A stretch of 64,000 nt of DNA. It comes from Syntrophobacteraceae bacterium (GTDB taxonomy: Bacteria > Desulfobacterota > Syntrophobacteria > Syntrophobacterales > Syntrophobacteraceae). The position numbers were made by a program, and so were the translations under genes. Positions 59,090 to 64,000 of the stretch are shown here, in pieces. Every line of letters begins with the position of its first letter. The stretch's first letter is position 1. Location: assembly GCA_031292195.1 (NCBI GenBank), contig JARLHP010000026.1:1-64000 (forward strand). Reading direction: 5' to 3'. Under the pieces are notes generated by a model that did no database searches, was not told the origin of the DNA, and saw only the letters and a list, made by a program, of their open reading frames with translations.

Positions 59090-59596
59090 TTACCCCTTTT
59101 TGAGCATTGGCTCGACCACCCGCCGGAAGTCTTCGGGCAAAAGGCTCGGCCGTCCGGTGAACTGCACGCAGACCATGTCCATGCGGCATTCCGTGCACAG
59201 TTCGCGCCCCGGACCGCGGGGTTGGTCGTTTCCCGAAGCCTGGAGCGGTCTATAGAGGAATTGCGAAAATGACAGACTCCTGGCGCCAAGCACGGTTATT
59301 GCCGTGTGAACCTCGAGTTGATCGTCGTATCGAACGGGTTTGCGATATTTACAACGGGCCTCGACCACGGCCAGATGAAGCTGGCGATTCATAAATTCAC
59401 GATAGGGAAAGCCGAGGTTTCTCAGCATGTCCTCGCGGCCAAGTTCGAAGAGGTGATAATAGTTGCCGTGATAGAGCGCCTGCCCCAAATCTATCTCAAA
59501 AAGCGGGACACGCAGGCTGGTAATGTGGTAGTTACTATCAACTCCGCCCTGCACATCGGGATCTCTCAATATCTTTTTACGCGAAGGGTCGCTCAT
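59090..59596 (-). CDS. YbgC/4HBT-type acyl-CoA thioesterase
   Basis: LRVPLFEIDLGQALYHGNYYHLFELGREDMLRNLGFPYREFMNRQLHLAVVEARCKYRKPVRYDDQLEVHT. Confidence 0.92.
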   Translation of the reverse strand: MSDPSRKKILRDPDVQGGVDSNYHITSLRVPLFEIDLGQALYHGNYYHLFELGREDMLRNLGFPYREFMNRQLHLAVVEARCKYRKPVRYDDQLEVHTAITVLGARSLSFSQFLYRPLQASGNDQPRGPGRELCTECRMDMVCVQFTGRPSLLPEDFRRVVEPMLKKG

Positions 59597-59667
59597 CGGG
59601 GGACTCCTTGTTACAATAAATAAACTGGTAAGAAAAGCATTTCAATCTTTGACATCAGAGGTGGTTT

Positions 59668-62382
59668 TTGGCAATCTTTCCACAAATGAATAAGCATGGT
59701 CACAAGCGAGATCACACCAGACATTACGGACAGCGGGGGCCTGTAAAGCCCGCAAGCGGTCCTTTTGCTCTCAAGATCTATAAGAGCCTGCTCCCCGTGC
59801 TGGACCGCATACGGATCCCCGAACCGGTTCCTTTCGAGGCGGACCCGTTTCAGATCGAGGCCCTGAGCCTCGTGGAGGATTCGGACGTGCTGGTGACCGC
59901 TCCAACCGGAGCCGGCAAAACTTATATCGCAGTCGGGGCTATTGACAAGGTTTTTCGCAGGGGAGGCAAAAGTTGGTACGCATCCCCGCTCAAGGCATTG
60001 TCCAATTCGAAGTATCATGAATTCGGCGAAATTTTCGGTCCGGAAAATGTGGGGATACTTACCGGCGACAGGAAAGAAAATGCGCATGCGCCCGTAATCG
60101 TGGGCACCACCGAAATTCTACGCAACCAGTTGTATGACACGATGCACCGGGGTGAGGACATCGAAGTCGACCTGGTGGTGCTCGACGAGGCCCATTACCT
60201 GGGAGATGCCGACAGGGGTGTGGTGTGGGAGGAGGTGCTGATCTATCTGCCGCCTCGGGTCCGGCTCCTGCTGCTTTCCGCAACCATATTGAACGGCCGG
60301 GATATTTGCGGCTGGCTTACCTGGATGCGCGGAGCGGAGTGCAAATGGGTGGAGGCCTTCGAGCGTCCCGTGCCGCTTTTCCCGCTGTTCCTTTTCCCCG
60401 GAGGCGAGCTTGCGCCCCTGGGAACGCGCCGGGGTTTGCTGCCAAGAATCGAAAAAATAGACAAGGCAACGCTTCCGAGAAGCGAGCTTGCCCAAGTCCC
60501 CCGAGTTCTGGATGTTCTGAGGAGCGCCAATCTCCTGCCTGCCATATTCTTCCTCAAGTCGAGGTCCGACTGTGACCGGGCGGTGGAAATGTGCCTGACC
60601 TGGCATGGCGAAAATGGGCGGGAAAAATCGGAATTCGAGCCCAAATTCGAAGAACTGCTCTCTCAGTATCCTTTTCTTTCCGCCCACCAGCATCTCGAGG
60701 TGCTGAAAAGTTGCAGGGTCGGCTCCCATCACGGCGGACAGCTCCCGAACTGGAAGCTCTTTTTGGAGAAGATGATGCAGGCGGGGCAGCTGGACGCCAT
60801 CTTTTCGACCTCCACCATCGCCGCGGGGGTCAATTTTCCGGCCCGCACGGTGGTTGTTTTTCAAAGCGACCGGTTCAACGGCAAGGACTTTGTTTCCCTG
60901 GGCGCGACCGACCTTTTGCAGATGACCGGCCGGGCCGGACGCCGGGGGATGGACGAAATCGGGTTTGTGCTGGTGATCCCGGGACAGCACCAGGATCCCA
61001 AGCTCATAAACGACCTTCTCAAATCGCCCCCCGACCCGATACGGAGCCAGATCCGGGTAAATTTCTCGATGGTCTTGAACCTGCTGCTCTCCCACAGCCC
61101 CGATGAAATTCGAGACCTTTTCGTGGCGTCTCTGGCCACGTTTCAGAACCTGAGCGGCGATGCCAAGTCGATGCAGGACCTCGACAAGACCCGGGCGGAG
61201 CTCGATAAGTTTAGAGACCTTATGGGCTGCGGGTCCCTGGAGGATTTGTCCGAAATTCGCCCGGCCTACCTGAGCGCCATCGAACAGTTGCGCAAGATGC
61301 GCAAGTCGCTCAAGCGAAGGCCGAGGTTTAAACAGGTAATCGATCAGCTCACTCCGGGTCGGGTGTTTATCAGCAGCAGAGGAACGCCCTACCTGTGCGT
61401 AGCCTGGCCCGACGTTGACTTTGGCAACGTGGAGGCCGTCCGGCTGGCCCACCCGGTAAAAATGCGGCGCCGGAGCATCCGGACGCACCGGGTTGCCTTC
61501 CAGCGGATCAGAGCCGCGAGCGTCAAGCTCGAATCTTTTCCCGCGCCGCAGGAAAGGAAGGAATGGGAGCAACTGATCGCCCGGGCGGACCAGGGTGAAT
61601 TCAAACCGGCCGATTCCCAGGGGATTGACGGGGCGCGCGACGACCTGGCCTCCAACGAACTTGCCGCCACGGCCCAGAGGCTGAGGACCTATCCGTGCCA
61701 GAGGTGCAGGCTGTTCGGGCCTTGCCTGCAGGAAGCCTCCCACCCTTTTACCTACGCGCTCAGGCGATACTTTCATCTTTTCGCCAGGGTCGATTCCACC
61801 CAGGAACAGCTATGGCGTTCATTTCTGAAACACTACCGGATGCTTCAGAGCGAAGAGTACGTCGATGAGACCGGAAATCTCACCGGCGACGGCCTGTGGG
61901 CTTCCAAGCTAAGACTCGATCAGCCGCTTCTTATCTCCGAGGGGATCCGCAAAAATCTTTTCCCCCAGGACGCCCCCGAGCTTCTGGCGGCTCTCATAGC
62001 CCCGTTTGTAACCGACCGGGACAAGCAGGGAGACATTCAACTGGCCACTTTTGTGTGGAAATACCCCGACCTGGCCCGGCCCTTTTTCCAGATGCTAAAG
62101 GACTTGCAGAGGCTCAAAGAGCGGCTGCAGGCCGAAGGTTTCGAAACTCCTCCCCTTCCCTTCTGGGCGCTGATTACCGTCTATCATTGGGCAAAGGGGC
62201 TGACCTGGGAGGAGGTGCGGGAAATATCGGGCATGGACGAGGGCGATCTGGCCATGATCATTTTGCGCACCGCCGACCACCTCAGGCAAATAGAAGCTCT
62301 TTACGAAACGCACCCCAGGCTGGCCGCAACCGCCAAGGAGGCCATCGGCCTGCTGCTTCGCGAACCGGTGCTTGCGCCATGA
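59668..62382 (+). CDS. Ski2-like DEAD/DEAH helicase
   Basis: VLVTAPTGAGKTYIA; VDLVVLDEAHYLGDADRGVVWEE; LLLLSATILN; FSTSTIAAGVNFPARTVV; DLLQMTGRAGRRGMDEIG. Confidence 0.96.
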   Translation: MAIFPQMNKHGHKRDHTRHYGQRGPVKPASGPFALKIYKSLLPVLDRIRIPEPVPFEADPFQIEALSLVEDSDVLVTAPTGAGKTYIAVGAIDKVFRRGGKSWYASPLKALSNSKYHEFGEIFGPENVGILTGDRKENAHAPVIVGTTEILRNQLYDTMHRGEDIEVDLVVLDEAHYLGDADRGVVWEEVLIYLPPRVRLLLLSATILNGRDICGWLTWMRGAECKWVEAFERPVPLFPLFLFPGGELAPLGTRRGLLPRIEKIDKATLPRSELAQVPRVLDVLRSANLLPAIFFLKSRSDCDRAVEMCLTWHGENGREKSEFEPKFEELLSQYPFLSAHQHLEVLKSCRVGSHHGGQLPNWKLFLEKMMQAGQLDAIFSTSTIAAGVNFPARTVVVFQSDRFNGKDFVSLGATDLLQMTGRAGRRGMDEIGFVLVIPGQHQDPKLINDLLKSPPDPIRSQIRVNFSMVLNLLLSHSPDEIRDLFVASLATFQNLSGDAKSMQDLDKTRAELDKFRDLMGCGSLEDLSEIRPAYLSAIEQLRKMRKSLKRRPRFKQVIDQLTPGRVFISSRGTPYLCVAWPDVDFGNVEAVRLAHPVKMRRRSIRTHRVAFQRIRAASVKLESFPAPQERKEWEQLIARADQGEFKPADSQGIDGARDDLASNELAATAQRLRTYPCQRCRLFGPCLQEASHPFTYALRRYFHLFARVDSTQEQLWRSFLKHYRMLQSEEYVDETGNLTGDGLWASKLRLDQPLLISEGIRKNLFPQDAPELLAALIAPFVTDRDKQGDIQLATFVWKYPDLARPFFQMLKDLQRLKERLQAEGFETPPLPFWALITVYHWAKGLTWEEVREISGMDEGDLAMIILRTADHLRQIEALYETHPRLAATAKEAIGLLLREPVLAP

Positions 62383-62395
62383 CGGGCGCTTTGGG

Positions 62396-62446
62396 GGAGC
62401 GGGGAGCAGGGAGCAGGGAGCAGGGAGCAGGGAGCAGGGAGCAGGG
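62396..62446. repeat. 7-bp tandem microsatellite (GGAGCAG)n
   Basis: GGAGCGGGGAGCAGGGAGCAGGGAGCAGGGAGCAGGGAGCAGGG immediately after the helicase stop. Confidence 0.95.
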
Positions 62447-62645
62447 TAAATTTGTTCTCATACAAAAAACAGGAAAATCCACCACGGAGACACAGAGGCA
62501 CAGAGAGTTCTTTTTTTTGACCGGCCGGCAGACGACGGCCGGTCAAAAGGGCAGGCCTTCGGCGGATAGGCTGCAGGGGCCATCGGACCGGAATGAGTCT
62601 TAACCTGACGCGCTTACAATAAATTTCCGTTGGAACAGAATGCCC
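62445..62645. repeat. Interspersed repeat family R1, copy C
   Basis: GGTAAATTTGTTCTCA...CAGGAAAATCCACCACGGAGACACAGAGGCACAGAGAGTTC...GACCGGCCGGCAGACGACGGCCGGTC...; lacks ~26 bp present in A and B. Confidence 0.9.
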
Positions 62646-62753
62646 CTGGAGCGGGGAGCGGCTGCGTTTTTTTTTGAAAAAACCTTGACAGGGCGTAACG
62701 CATTTAGATATATAAGGCAGTTCCAAATATTTTCCTTCAAAGGAGGCGTCCAG

Positions 62754-62882
62754 ATGTTAAAGAGCCCGTGCATCAATTGCGATCGAGCCAGTGAAGACAA
62801 GAACAAATGTTTGGACAAGTGTGAGAGGCTCAAGGAATACCAGGAAATGATTTTGAAACAGGGAATTTACGCCACCATGTAA
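62754..62882 (+). CDS. Small Cys-rich protein (42 aa)
   Basis: AAAGGAGG RBS; MLKSPCINCDRASEDKNKCLDKCERLKEYQEMILKQGIYATM; followed by a terminator. Confidence 0.7.
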   Translation: MLKSPCINCDRASEDKNKCLDKCERLKEYQEMILKQGIYATM

Positions 62883-62906
62883 ATCCGGGCGTTCAGCCTT
62901 TTTCGA

Positions 62907-62933
62907 GCGGCCGGGCGCTGGCCGCTTTTTTTG
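62907..62933 (+). terminator. Rho-independent terminator
   Basis: AGCGGCCGGGCGCTGGCCGCTTTTTTT. Confidence 0.88.
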
Positions 62934-62991
62934 TCGGGCAGTCTTATATTTCAAGGGCGAAACCGGCGGCAGACCAGGAGGAAACAAGCTC

Positions 62992-63300
62992 ATGTACGCC
63001 ATCTTCAAAACCGGCGGAAGGCAATACGAAGCCAAGCCCGGGCAGATTATCAAAGTAGGGAAGATTTCCGGCGAAGTCGGGGAAAACGTAACTTTGGATG
63101 AAGTGTTGCTTTACTCCGAAGGCGACCAGTTGCGTGTCGGCCAGCCTCTTGTGGAAGGCGTAGCGGTCACGGCCACCATAGTGGAGCAGGGCCGTCTGCC
63201 CAAGATCGTCATCTTCAAGCATAAACGCCGCAAGGATTACCGGAAGAAAACGGGCCACAGGCAGGCGTATACCGCGGTGCGAGTGGAAAATATCGGTTAA
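62992..63300 (+). CDS. rplU: 50S ribosomal protein L21
   Basis: [45 protein letters not shown]...[26 protein letters not shown]. Confidence 0.99.
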   Translation: MYAIFKTGGRQYEAKPGQIIKVGKISGEVGENVTLDEVLLYSEGDQLRVGQPLVEGVAVTATIVEQGRLPKIVIFKHKRRKDYRKKTGHRQAYTAVRVENIG

Positions 63301-63465
63301 GAACCGGAGCGGGAAGCAGGGCGCTGGAAGTCGGAAGCCGGAAGCCGGAAGCAGGGAACAGGGAGCGGGCAGTAAAACGCATCCTGCTCCAAGCTGCCCG
63401 CTATTTGCTCCAAGCTTTCCGCTACTTGCTCCTCGCTCCCCGCTTCTATTTTTTGGAGGTTTATC

Positions 63466-63735
63466 GTGGCGCATAAAAAAGCGGGCGGGAGTTCCCGAAA
63501 CGGACGTGACAGCGCTGGGCAGCGCAGGGGCATTAAAAAATTCGGCGGCGAATTCGTAACCGCCGGCAACATTATAGTTCGCCAGCTCGGCACCAAATTT
63601 CACCCCGGAAACAACGTGGGGATGGGCAGGGACTATACGATTTTCGCCCTGACCGACGGGCGGGTCGCTTTCGAGCGCAAGGACAAGACGCGCCAGAAGA
63701 TCAGCGTCTACCCGGTAGTCGAAGCCCTTCAGTAA
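63466..63735 (+). CDS. rpmA: 50S ribosomal protein L27
   Basis: [65 protein letters not shown]. Confidence 0.99.
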   Translation: MAHKKAGGSSRNGRDSAGQRRGIKKFGGEFVTAGNIIVRQLGTKFHPGNNVGMGRDYTIFALTDGRVAFERKDKTRQKISVYPVVEALQ

Positions 63736-64000
63736 GTTCGGTTGCCGGACCTTCAGGCTCCGCAGCGGCAAAGGGGTCTGTGGCATGGGCGAGCGGGTAT
63801 CGGAATTGCGGGCGCTTTAGGCGCCTGCCGTGCTCCCCTCCACCGCAAAGGGTGGAGCCGGGAGCGGGAAGCAGGAAGCAGGAGAGTAAGACTCTCCAGG
63901 CCCCCTGCTCCTCGCCCCCCGCTTCTATCTGCAAGGTGAGAGGGGAGTCTTGTATGGAGCATGCGAGCGGGGTGTCGCCGCGGACGGATTGCCAAGGTCC

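Noticed and set aside
60118-61776. 552-aa ORF antisense to the Ski2-like helicase
   Set aside because: Sense strand has intact helicase motifs throughout; antisense product is low-complexity without domain signatures.

Overview
High-GC bacterial chromosome segment. The gene content (cluster II/III-type nif locus, PDH, FmdE, Mop) suggests a deltaproteobacterial-type anaerobe; taxonomy is inferred, not tested. Main contents: (1) a complete nitrogen-fixation cluster, nifH-nifI1-nifI2-nifD-nifK-[2Fe-2S Fd]-nifE-nifN-nifB-nifA (25.4-36.7 kb), followed by a molbindin; (2) a tightly coupled trio of signal-peptide-less SBP-like protein, HypB/CobW-like GTPase and permease-less ABC ATPase (41.5-44.0 kb), divergent from an FmdE-family gene, a candidate undescribed metal-cofactor system; (3) an envelope-directed four-gene operon of DUF4384 protein, CHASE2-adenylate cyclase, exported caspase-PEGA-SUMF1 protein and exported dienelactone hydrolase-like protein (2.4-8.1 kb), a second candidate system; (4) Ku/LigD NHEJ genes; (5) an ISNCY-like insertion sequence with a 14-bp flanking direct repeat and a large hairpin next to the transposase stop codon; (6) a PDH complex operon; (7) a stress/small-protein region (DUF3309, DUF3300, CsbD, Thivi_2564-like, CreA); (8) toxin-antitoxin loci (HicAB, VapBC-like); (9) rplU-rpmA at the right edge. 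The intergenic regions hold at least five interspersed repeat families, several with conserved hairpins. Several genes are decayed, apparently by clean internal deletions (hicA-like, ftsH, MFS) or rearrangement (nifA fragments). No CRISPR array, tRNA or rRNA was recognised. All assignments are by eye from protein motifs; no database search was run.
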